From NCBI GenBank assembly GCA_003526065.1, contig DQBD01000204.1:1127-8979 (forward strand): a DNA stretch of 7,853 nt, given 5' to 3'. Positions 1-5,058 of the stretch are shown in pieces. This DNA is from Gammaproteobacteria bacterium (GTDB taxonomy: Bacteria > Pseudomonadota > Gammaproteobacteria > Immundisolibacterales > Immundisolibacteraceae). The translations under genes and the position numbers were made by a program. The notes under the pieces were generated by a model. The model was not told where the DNA came from and did no database searches. It saw nothing but the letters and a program-made list of their open reading frames with translations. Within the stretch, counting starts at the first letter, position 1. Each line of letters begins with the position of its first letter.

Positions 1-278
1 TAGTAGGAAACGAAGTACTCGACCGCGTTGTGCGGAAAGAACTCCCGGAACTCGGCGTACAGCTGCGCCGCCAGCGTCTTGTTGTGCGCCAGCACCATGG
101 TCGGACGCTGCACGGCCTGGATGACGTTGGCGACGGTAAAGGTCTTGCCGGAACCGGTGACGCCCAGCAGCACCTGCGCGTCCTCGCCGGCCTGCAAGCC
201 CTCGATCAGGCGGGCGATGGCCTGCGGCTGGTCGCCGGACGGCGGAAACGGACTTTCAAGCTGGAACAGATCGGACAT
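1..278 (-). CDS. uvrB: UvrABC excinuclease subunit B, N-terminal part (cut by window edge)
   Basis: UvrB is the DNA-damage verification helicase of nucleotide excision repair; it is loaded by UvrA and recruits UvrC for dual incision. The window shows the first 92 codons, starting at ATG 278-276. The protein begins [20 protein letters not shown], the classic UvrB opening, followed by the Walker A motif GVTGSGKT at residues 39-46 and the helicase motif Ia segment [16 protein letters not shown] at residues 62-77, and it runs to [12 protein letters not shown] near the edge. All of this matches domain 1a of UvrB with no frameshift. The rest of the gene (usually about 670 residues in total) lies to the left of position 1. 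It is divergent from the aminotransferase gene, with 124 bases between the start codons. I see no clear Shine-Dalgarno sequence and no obvious LexA box. Identification is very secure. Confidence 0.97.
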   Translation of the reverse strand, partial: MSDLFQLESPFPPSGDQPQAIARLIEGLQAGEDAQVLLGVTGSGKTFTVANVIQAVQRPTMVLAHNKTLAAQLYAEFREFFPHNAVEYFVSY

Positions 279-305
279 GGATACGGTGGCCTGGCCGGCG
301 TGTCG

Positions 306-321
306 ACCGCCGCTTGGCGGT
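306..321 (-). other. Short perfect stem-loop in the uvrB leader
   Basis: ACCGCC (306-311) and GGCGGT (316-321) form a perfect 6-bp inverted repeat around the 4-base loop GCTT. On the minus strand it sits 27 bases upstream of the uvrB start codon, so it could fold in the uvrB 5' leader if transcription begins beyond it. There is no T-tract, so it is not a terminator. In such GC-rich DNA a stem this short may be chance. Confidence 0.3.
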
Positions 322-352
322 GCGGAATCTCGAATTTTTCAATGTGCCCCCG

Positions 353-358
353 TATATT
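353..358 (+). promoter_or_regulatory. Possible -10 element (TATATT) for the aminotransferase gene
   Basis: TATATT lies in the only AT-rich island of the uvrB/aminotransferase divergent region, 45 bases before the GTG start at 403. It would give a leader of about 38 bases. The hexamer 17 bases upstream (330-335, TCGAAT) is a poor -35 match. The same island read on the minus strand gives TAATAT, so it might also serve uvrB. Only the -10 is persuasive. Confidence 0.35.
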
Positions 359-402
359 AGCGGCCCTTTTTTCTGCCACCCGCCCACATCGGGGTACCTG
401 CC

Positions 403-1587
403 GTGGAACTGAAGCTCGCCGCCCGCATCGCCGCCATCAAGCCGTCCGCCACCATGGCCGTCACCGCCAAGGCCAAGGAGCTGCAGGCCGCTGGACGCAA
501 GGTGATCGGTCTTGGCGCCGGCGAGCCGGATTTCGACACGCCGCAGCACATCAAGGACGCCGCCAAGAAGGCCATCGACAGCGGCTTCACCAAGTACACG
601 GCGGTGGAAGGCACGCCGGAGCTGCGCAAGGCGATCTCCGCCAAGTTCGCGCGCGAGAACGGCCTCACCTACCAGCCGGCGCAGATCCTGGTGTCCAGCG
701 GCGGCAAGCAGAGCTTCTACAACCTGGCGCAGGTGCTGCTGGAGGAAGGCGACGAGGTGATCATCCCGGCGCCGTACTGGGTGTCCTACCCGGACATCGT
801 GCTGCTGGCGGGCGCCACGCCGGTGGCCATCGAAACCGGCCTCGACAGCCACTTCAAGATCAGCCCGGCGCAGCTGGAAGCGGCCATCACGCCGCGCACC
901 AAGCTGCTGGTGCTCAACAGCCCGTCCAACCCCACCGGCAGCGTGTATTCCGAGGCCGAACTGAAGGCGCTGGGCGAGGTGCTGCTGCGCCACCCGCAGG
1001 TGTGGATCGCCAGCGACGACATGTACGAGCACATCCGCTGGGACGGCACGCAGTTCAGGAACATCGTCAACGCCTGCCCCGCGCTGTACGAGCGCACCAT
1101 GGTGCTCAACGGCGTCTCCAAGGCGTACTCGATGACCGGCTGGCGCATCGGCTACGCCGCCGGTGACGCGCGCATCATCAGCGAAATGGCCAAGATCCAG
1201 TCGCAGAGCACGTCCAACGCCTGCTCCATCTCGCAGGTGGCCACGCTGGCGGCGCTGGAGGGCGATCAGTCCTTCATCAAGGACATGAACACCGCCTTCA
1301 AGCAGCGGCACGACTTCGTGGTGGCGGCGCTGAACGACATCAAGGGCATCCGCTGCGCGCCGGCCGACGGCGCGTTCTACTGCTTCTTCAGCGTGCAGGA
1401 CGCCATCGCCGCCACGCCGGGCGTGAACGACGACGTCGCGTTCGCCGCCTGGCTGATGGAGCAGGCCGAGGTAGCACTGGTGCCGGGCAGCGCCTTTGGC
1501 GCGCCGGGCTATCTGCGCCTGTCGTTTGCCACCAGCATGCAGAACCTGGAAGAAGCCATGCGCCGCCTGAAGAACGCGCTCGGCTGA
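403..1587 (+). CDS. PLP-dependent aspartate aminotransferase (class I, Thermus-type subgroup)
   Basis: A 394-residue fold-type I PLP enzyme that interconverts aspartate plus 2-oxoglutarate with oxaloacetate plus glutamate in the cytoplasm. Visible landmarks are the N-terminal KPSATMAV (13-20), GAGEPDFDTP (38-47), KYTAVEGTPELR (64-75), SGGKQ (99-103), PYWVSYP (124-130), the cofactor-site NSPSNPTG (172-179) and SDDMYEH (204-210, with Asp205 for the pyridine nitrogen and Tyr208). The Schiff-base lysine is Lys240 in VSKAYSMTGWRIGY, and the carboxylate-binding arginine is Arg372 in YLRLSFATS. Length and motif order match the roughly 385-400-residue subgroup that includes Thermus AspAT. Some members also transaminate prephenate to arogenate, so an aspartate/prephenate aminotransferase cannot be excluded. 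The GTG at 403 is chosen because the protein then begins MELKLAARI, as the family does, and a GGGG stretch (391-394) lies upstream. No gene symbol is given because naming varies (aspC/aatA). Confidence 0.95.
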   Translation: MELKLAARIAAIKPSATMAVTAKAKELQAAGRKVIGLGAGEPDFDTPQHIKDAAKKAIDSGFTKYTAVEGTPELRKAISAKFARENGLTYQPAQILVSSGGKQSFYNLAQVLLEEGDEVIIPAPYWVSYPDIVLLAGATPVAIETGLDSHFKISPAQLEAAITPRTKLLVLNSPSNPTGSVYSEAELKALGEVLLRHPQVWIASDDMYEHIRWDGTQFRNIVNACPALYERTMVLNGVSKAYSMTGWRIGYAAGDARIISEMAKIQSQSTSNACSISQVATLAALEGDQSFIKDMNTAFKQRHDFVVAALNDIKGIRCAPADGAFYCFFSVQDAIAATPGVNDDVAFAAWLMEQAEVALVPGSAFGAPGYLRLSFATSMQNLEEAMRRLKNALG

Positions 1588-1616
1588 GCCAAATCGCGCC
1601 AAACCGCCGGCGCGGC

Positions 1617-1646
1617 TTGACCGCCCTGCCGGCCGGCTTCTAGACT
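1617..1646 (+). promoter_or_regulatory. Sigma-70 promoter of the tRNA-Asn gene
   Basis: TTGACC (1617-1622; 5 of 6 matches to TTGACA) and TAGACT (1641-1646; 4 of 6 to TATAAT) are separated by 18 bases. The predicted start is near 1653, just ahead of the mature tRNA 5' end at 1660. The sequence after the -10 is ACGCGCCC, the GC-rich discriminator typical of stable-RNA promoters under stringent (ppGpp/DksA) control. That regulatory reading is inference. Confidence 0.6.
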
Positions 1647-1659
1647 ACGCGCCCTCTTT

Positions 1660-1735
<76 letters not shown>

Positions 1736-1751
1736 TTTCTGAAAAGCGCGC

Positions 1752-1835
1752 ATGATCGACACCCTGCCCAAGGCCCTGATCGCCACCGTCGTCGCCATCG
1801 TGGCGGTCGGCCTGGTGTTTGCCCTGATCGTCTGA
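1752..1835 (+). CDS. Possible 27-residue single-span membrane microprotein
   Basis: A short reading frame begins with ATG 1752, only 16 bases after the tRNA CCA end, and stops at TGA 1833-1835. The product starts MIDTLPK and continues with 20 consecutive uncharged, mostly hydrophobic residues (8-27) rich in Ala, Val, Ile and Leu. That is exactly one membrane span with a short charged N-terminal tail (Asp3, Lys7). Nearly all codons end in G or C, as in neighbouring real genes. Against it: there is no convincing Shine-Dalgarno sequence (only GAAAAG upstream), and GC-rich DNA makes Ala/Val/Ile/Leu-rich short frames easily. It would be translated from the tRNA-Asn 3' trailer or from a separate transcript. 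I do not recognise it. Confidence 0.4.
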   Translation: MIDTLPKALIATVVAIVAVGLVFALIV

Positions 1836-1853
1836 TCCTGCGCGGCTGATCCC

Positions 1854-1871
1854 GGCCGCCGCCCGGCGGCC
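1854..1871 (+). terminator. GC-rich stem-loop after the tRNA/microprotein unit
   Basis: GGCCGCC (1854-1860) pairs perfectly with GGCGGCC (1865-1871) around the 4-base loop GCCC, giving a very stable 7-bp all-GC hairpin 18 bases after the microprotein stop and 118 bases after the tRNA. No T-tract follows (CCGATACCTC), so it is not a canonical intrinsic terminator. It may act as a pause site, a 3' end stabiliser or part of a factor-dependent terminator. Confidence 0.3.
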
Positions 1872-2021
1872 CGATACCTCGCGTCTTCCCCCGGCATCCG
1901 CCGGCGCATGGCCCGGCTTTGGTGCACACGGCGCCCCACACTGGTCACACCGGTGCGCGCCGACCCCGGCCCCAGACACACCACCCCCCTGCAACCCGCG
2001 CCAGCACGCGCTTTTCCGGAT
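1872..2021. other. Non-coding stretch upstream of a sigma-54 promoter; possible enhancer-protein region
   Basis: I see no credible gene here on either strand. The frames that cross it are either antisense to the tRNA or have no recognisable protein character. The only structure I could pick out is an imperfect inverted repeat, CACTGG (1939-1944), spacer TCACA, CCGGTG (1950-1955), with one mismatch, and a nearby TGGTGCA (1920-1926) that equals one half of the NtrC-type palindrome TGCACCA-N4-TGGTGCA. The other half-site is poor (4 of 7). Both lie about 95-130 bases upstream of the predicted sigma-54 start, a usual distance for activator binding. Assigning an activator would be speculative. Confidence 0.2.
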
Positions 2022-2022
2022 T

Positions 2023-2038
2023 TGGCACGCTGCCTGCA
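2023..2038 (+). promoter_or_regulatory. Sigma-54 (RpoN) -24/-12 promoter
   Basis: TTGGCACG (2022-2029), then CTGC, then CTGCA (2034-2038), compares with the consensus YTGGCACG-N4-TTGCW: the -24 block is perfect and the -12 block has one change (CTGCA for TTGCA). The invariant GG (2024-2025) and GC (2036-2037) are separated by exactly 10 bases, the strict spacing of this class. The predicted start is about 12 bases beyond the GC, near 2048-2050, and coincides with the first base of the hairpin RNA described next. A short T-rich run (2012-2015) lies just upstream. RpoN promoters need an ATP-dependent enhancer-binding activator; which one is unknown. Confidence 0.62.
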
Positions 2039-2048
2039 TTAGGAAAAG

Positions 2049-2126
2049 CGGCGGGGGCCGGGAACCCTTCCCCTCCTCCTCCTGATGGTGACTGGCACAC
2101 ACCATCCCGGCCCCCGCCTCTTTTCT
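2049..2126 (+). ncRNA. Candidate sigma-54-dependent small RNA with a pyrimidine-rich loop
   Basis: The predicted transcript is one long hairpin. The 5' arm 2050-2063 (GGCGGGGGCCGGGA) pairs perfectly over 14 bp with the 3' arm 2105-2118 (TCCCGGCCCCCGCC). Beyond one C/T mismatch the pairing continues for five more base pairs (AAAAG 2044-2048 with CTTTT 2120-2124), partly upstream of the predicted start. The stem is followed by TCTTTTCT (2119-2126), an intrinsic-terminator U-tract. The 41-base loop has a purine-poor 5' half, CCCTTCCCCTCCTCCTCCT (2065-2083), and a small inner hairpin TGGTG (2086-2090) with CACCA (2100-2104). Repeated CCTCC is complementary to GGAGG ribosome-binding sites, so a trans-acting antisense role is attractive. 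Alternatives are a bare bidirectional terminator between the tRNA unit and the NERD locus, or a leader attenuator of the downstream gene. I recognise no named RNA family. Confidence 0.5.
2105..2126 (+). terminator. Intrinsic terminator formed by the small-RNA stem
   Basis: The 3' arm TCCCGGCCCCCGCC (2105-2118), which pairs with 2050-2063, runs directly into TCTTTTCT. The unusual point is the 41-base loop; most intrinsic terminators have 3-8 bases. On the opposite strand the same inverted repeat is followed by GCTTTTCC, so it could stop transcription in both directions. Confidence 0.55.
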
Positions 2127-2157
2127 ACGGCCTCGCTGCTCCGGCGCGGCCACACGC

Positions 2158-2218
2158 TGCCGACACCAACCTCCCGCATAATCCAGGGCCCATTCCCTGC
2201 GTGGGTTGTCTGTCGGCA
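2158..2218 (+). repeat. Long imperfect inverted repeat upstream of the NERD locus
   Basis: TGCCGACA (2158-2165) is an exact inverted repeat of TGTCGGCA (2211-2218). Pairing resumes inside with CAACC (2167-2171) against GGTTG (2204-2208) and CGCA (2175-2178) against TGCG (2198-2201), so two 21-base arms fold with small internal loops. An alternative inner hairpin is CAGGG (2184-2188) with CCCTG (2195-2199). The top of the structure contains CATAAT (2177-2182), a -10-like hexamer without a good -35. It could be a leader structure or operator for the NERD gene, or a remnant of something lost. It has no U-tract. Confidence 0.35.
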
Positions 2219-2327
2219 TGAATCGCAGACCCGCGTCCTGCACACGCGCCCGCCTGCCCACCGTGCGCGGCGCCACAGGCGTCAGACCCAACGGCGTATC
2301 GCCGCAACACGCCGGTCACGACGCAGC

Positions 2328-2948
2328 GTGAGTCAGTTAAACGCACAACTGCTGGCCATCGTCGTCACCGTCGCCCTCCTGTTGGGGCCCGCGCTTGGGG
2401 CGGTCCTGCTGCTGCAATGGCGCAAGAAGACCACCCGCGCCCAGCGCCGCTCGCCGCTGACCTCGCACCTGCTGCGCCCGCCGGGCCACACACTGCGCCA
2501 GCCGTATGAGATCGGCTAAGTGGTCATCGCACCGGAAGGCGTGTTCGCGGTCGAGACCAAGGGCTACTCCAAGCCCAACCGCCACGGCGGCCCCGGCGAG
2601 GCGCGCGTGGTATTCGATGGCACGCACCTGACGCTTCCGGACTGGCGCAGCGACAGGCCGGTGCAGCAGGCCCTGCGCCAGGCACAGTGGCTGTCGAAGT
2701 GGCTGAGCAGCGCCACCGGTGAGCCGGTGCGCGCACTGCCGGTATTGGCGCTGCCCGGCTGGTACGTGGAGCGCCGCGGCCTTGGCACGGTGCGGGTTTT
2801 CAACGGCAAGGAGCTGGCCACCCACCTGCTTCGCTCCCGCGGCGCGCAGCCCCTGTCGGCCGAGCAGCTGCGCCGTGTCGTCCACCAGGTGGAACAGCGT
2901 TGCCGGGATGTGTCGGCGCTCTACCGGGACAGCGACAAGGCGGCCTGA
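2328..2948 (+). pseudogene. Disrupted NERD (nuclease-related) domain membrane protein
   Basis: Two same-frame pieces of one gene are separated by TAA 2517-2519. The first piece starts at GTG 2328 (weak ribosome site). It encodes a membrane span (residues about 8-30) and a basic stretch with SPLTSHLLRPPGHTLRQ, the usual N-terminus of a gammaproteobacterial NERD membrane protein family as I recall it. The second begins VVIAPEGVFAVETKGYSKP, the C-terminal half of the NERD nuclease core with its ExK motif (ETK), and runs through LALPGWYV and VFNGK to QVEQRCRDV. Intact relatives have roughly 80-100 more residues between these pieces, with further membrane segments and the first half of NERD, and read IDHVVV at the join. 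Here the join reads I-G-stop-V-V, so the catalytic Asp and following His are lost. A deletion plus decay explains this best. A separately translated fragment from GTG 2520 is possible but lacks a ribosome site and the active-site Asp. Confidence 0.75.
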
Positions 2949-2964
2949 GCGCTGCCGCCCAAAC

Positions 2965-2993
2965 TTGCCCGCGCGCACCCCAGGCCGTACAAA
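2965..2993 (+). promoter_or_regulatory. Possible sigma-70 promoter of the 2-oxoacid dehydrogenase operon
   Basis: TTGCCC (2965-2970; 4 of 6) and TACAAA (2988-2993; 4 of 6) are separated by the optimal 17 bases in the 71-base gap before the E1-alpha gene. The start would be near 3000, giving a leader of about 20 bases that includes the GGAGGGG ribosome site. No operator repeats are visible. Confidence 0.4.
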
Positions 2994-3019
2994 GCTACAG
3001 ACGCCACCGGAGGGGCAGC

Positions 3020-4087
3020 GTGAAATCGACCATCGCCCGCTTCAGCATCCGCCATGTGCAGCACATCGACGAGCATGGCAAGGCCCGCGGCCGTCCGCCG
3101 CGTGTGTCACCGGACACGTTGCGCCGCCTGTACCGCTGGATGATGCTCACCCGCCGCTTCGACGAACGCGCGGTGCGCCTGCAACGCACCGGCCAGCTCG
3201 GCACGTACGCGTCCTGCCTCGGGCACGAGGCGCTGCACGTGGGCGTCGCCGCCGCCATGCGCGCCGCGGACGTGCTGCTGCCCAGCTACCGCGAGGCCGG
3301 CGCCCTGCTGCTGCGCGGCGTGACCATGACCGAGCTGCTGCGCTACTGGGGCGGCGACGAGCGCGGCAGCGACTTCGCCGGCCCCAAACAGGACTTTCCC
3401 TACTGCGTGCCGATCGCCACCCAGTGCACACAGGCCGCCGGGGTCGCCAGCGCCATGCGCCTGCGCGGCGAACGACGCGTTGCCGTGTGCTTCCTGGGTG
3501 ACGGCGCCAGCTCCAAGGGCGACTTCTACGAGGCACTCAACCTGGCCGGCGTGTGGCAGCTGCCGCTGGTGTTCGTGATCGCCAACAACCGCTGGGCCAT
3601 TTCGGTGCCGCTGAGCAAGCAGACCGCCTGCGCCACGCTGGCGCAGAAGGCCATCGCCGCCGGCCTGCCCGGCGAGCAGGTGGACGGCAACGACCTGCTG
3701 GCCGTGCGCGAGGCGACCAGCCGCGCCGTGAACCGCGCCCGGCGCGGCGGCGGACCGACGCTGATCGAGGGCCTGACCTATCGCCTGGGCGACCACACCA
3801 CGTCCGACGACGCCCGCCGCTATCGGCCGGACGCCGAAGTCAGCGCCGCCTGGCAGGGCGAACCGCTGGCGCGCCTGCGCCAGTTCATGGTGCACGGCGG
3901 CGGCTGGAGCGCGGGTGAGGAAGAACGCCTGATCGCCGACTGCGATGCGCAGGTGGAAGAAGCCGTGGCGGCCTATCTGGCCACGCCACCGCCCCGGCCG
4001 CCGGACATGTTCACCCACCTGTTCGCCGAACTGCCGGCCAGCCTGGCCCCACAGCGCGCGGCGGTGACCGGAGGCGAACATGGCTGA
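3020..4087 (+). CDS. pdhA: Pyruvate (or branched-chain 2-oxoacid) dehydrogenase E1 component, alpha subunit
   Basis: With E1-beta this 355-residue subunit makes the ThDP-dependent decarboxylase that passes the acyl group to the E2 lipoyl arm. Start GTG 3020 is preceded by GGAGGGG (3009-3015) at 4 bases; extending further upstream would add about 40 residues of non-family sequence overlapping the NERD remnant. The ThDP/Mg motif runs from GDG (160-162) to NN (189-190), the usual spacing. Other family blocks are RRFDERAVRLQRTGQLGTYA (45-64), LPSYREAG (87-94), QAAGVASAMRLRG (138-150), ISVPLSKQT (194-202), QVDGND (220-225) and GPTLIEGLTYRLGDHTTSDD (245-264), the last containing the loop that carries phosphorylation sites in mitochondrial homologues. 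It ends FTHLFAELPASLAPQR (331-346). The stop overlaps the E1-beta start by 8 bases, which suggests translational coupling. Pyruvate specificity is inferred from resemblance to Xanthomonas/Legionella-type PdhA; a branched-chain enzyme (BkdA) is the alternative. Confidence 0.9.
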   Translation: MKSTIARFSIRHVQHIDEHGKARGRPPRVSPDTLRRLYRWMMLTRRFDERAVRLQRTGQLGTYASCLGHEALHVGVAAAMRAADVLLPSYREAGALLLRGVTMTELLRYWGGDERGSDFAGPKQDFPYCVPIATQCTQAAGVASAMRLRGERRVAVCFLGDGASSKGDFYEALNLAGVWQLPLVFVIANNRWAISVPLSKQTACATLAQKAIAAGLPGEQVDGNDLLAVREATSRAVNRARRGGGPTLIEGLTYRLGDHTTSDDARRYRPDAEVSAAWQGEPLARLRQFMVHGGGWSAGEEERLIADCDAQVEEAVAAYLATPPPRPPDMFTHLFAELPASLAPQRAAVTGGEHG

Positions 4088-5054
4088 GTGCACACTGGTC
4101 GAGGCGGTGAACCTGGCCCTGGCGCGGGCCCTGGCAGACGATCCGGACGTGGTGGTGCTGGGCGAGGATGTCGGCGTCAACGGCGGCGTGTTCCGCGCCA
4201 CGGTCGGCCTGCAGGAACGCTTTGGCGAACGCGTGATGGACACGCCGCTGGCGGAGAACCTGATCGCCGGCGTGGCGGTCGGCATGGCCGCCGAGGGGCT
4301 GCGGCCGGTGGGCGAGATCCAGTTCTCGGGCTTCATCTACCCGGCCATCGACCCGCTGATCAGCCACGCCAGCCGCCTGCGCAACCGCACCCGCGGCCGC
4401 CTCACCTGCCCCATGGTGCTGCGCGCACCGTGCGGTGGTGGCATCCATGCGCCGGAGCATCACTCCGAGAGCAACGAGGCCATGCTGGCGCACATTCCGG
4501 GCCTGCGGGTGGTGATGCCGTCCTCGCCGGCGCGGGCCTACGGCCTGCTGCTGGCCGCCATCCGCGACCCGGACCCGGTGGTGTTTCTGGAGCCGGCACG
4601 CATCTACCGCGCCATCAAGGAGGACGTGACCGACACCGGCGAGGCCCTGCCGCTGGACGTGTGCTTCGTGCTGCGCGAAGGCAGCGACCTGACACTGGTC
4701 AGCTGGGGCGCCTGCGTGCACGACTGCCTGTCGGTCGCCGACACGCTGGCCGACAGCGGCGTCAGCGCCGAGGTGATCGACGTCGCCACGCTGCGCCAGC
4801 TCGACACCGACACCCTGCTGGGCTCGGTGGCCAAGACCGGACGCTGCGTGATCGTGCACGAGGCGCCGTACAGCGGCGGCTTCGGCGCCGAAATCGCCGC
4901 CCTGCTGGCAGGCCCCGGCCTGTTCTCGCTGCTGGCGCCGGTCGAGCGCGTCACCGGCTACGACACCATCATGCCGCTGGCGCGCCTGGAACACGCCTAC
5001 CTGCCCGGCCCGGAGCGCATCCTGGCCGCCGCCCACCGCGTCCTGGAGCACTGA
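4080..5054 (+). CDS. pdhB: Pyruvate (or branched-chain 2-oxoacid) dehydrogenase E1 component, beta subunit
   Basis: A 324-residue transketolase-like subunit that completes the alpha2beta2 E1 active site. It has an N-terminal pyrimidine-binding domain with VVVLGEDVGVNGGVFRAT (24-41), the catalytic Glu59 in DTPLAEN (54-60), GMAAEGLRPVGEIQFSGF (68-85), and the active-site histidines in EHHSES (126-131). Then come LRVVMPSSP (142-150) and DPDPVVFLEP (163-172). The C-terminal transketolase domain carries SWGACVHDC and EVIDVATLRQLDTDTL and ends near GYDTIMPLARLEHAYLPG. ATG 4080 has GGAGG at 4070-4074, five bases upstream, inside the end of the alpha gene. The stop is four bases before the E2 start. 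Length is normal for the family (about 325) and no key residue is missing. Confidence 0.93.
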   Translation: MAECTLVEAVNLALARALADDPDVVVLGEDVGVNGGVFRATVGLQERFGERVMDTPLAENLIAGVAVGMAAEGLRPVGEIQFSGFIYPAIDPLISHASRLRNRTRGRLTCPMVLRAPCGGGIHAPEHHSESNEAMLAHIPGLRVVMPSSPARAYGLLLAAIRDPDPVVFLEPARIYRAIKEDVTDTGEALPLDVCFVLREGSDLTLVSWGACVHDCLSVADTLADSGVSAEVIDVATLRQLDTDTLLGSVAKTGRCVIVHEAPYSGGFGAEIAALLAGPGLFSLLAPVERVTGYDTIMPLARLEHAYLPGPERILAAAHRVLEH

Positions 5055-5058
5055 AGCG

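Noticed and set aside
306..360. LexA/SOS box in the uvrB-aminotransferase gap
   Set aside because: No CTG-N10-CAG or TTAG-N6-TACTA-type palindrome was found; the AT-rich TATATTAG segment matches only partly.
256..1602. Long 448-codon minus-strand frame opposite the aminotransferase gene
   Set aside because: It is the antisense shadow of a clearly identified PLP enzyme; the composition is Arg/Gly/His/Val-rich and low in complexity as expected for GC-rich mirror frames.
2085..2327. Upstream extension of the NERD frame to ATG 2085
   Set aside because: It would start inside the small-RNA loop and translate through the terminator stem; the residues are Arg/Pro/Thr-rich and unlike the family N-terminus, which begins near GTG 2328.
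2218..2331. 37-codon plus-strand frame beginning MNRRPASC just before the NERD locus
   Set aside because: Arg/Pro/Ala-rich with no ribosome site and no hydrophobic or conserved pattern; its start lies at the foot of the long hairpin and its stop overlaps the NERD start only by chance as far as I can tell.
2900..3019. ATG 2900 as the start of E1-alpha
   Set aside because: It would overlap the NERD remnant and add 40 residues of non-family sequence; GTG 3020 has a strong ribosome site and gives a normal-length subunit.
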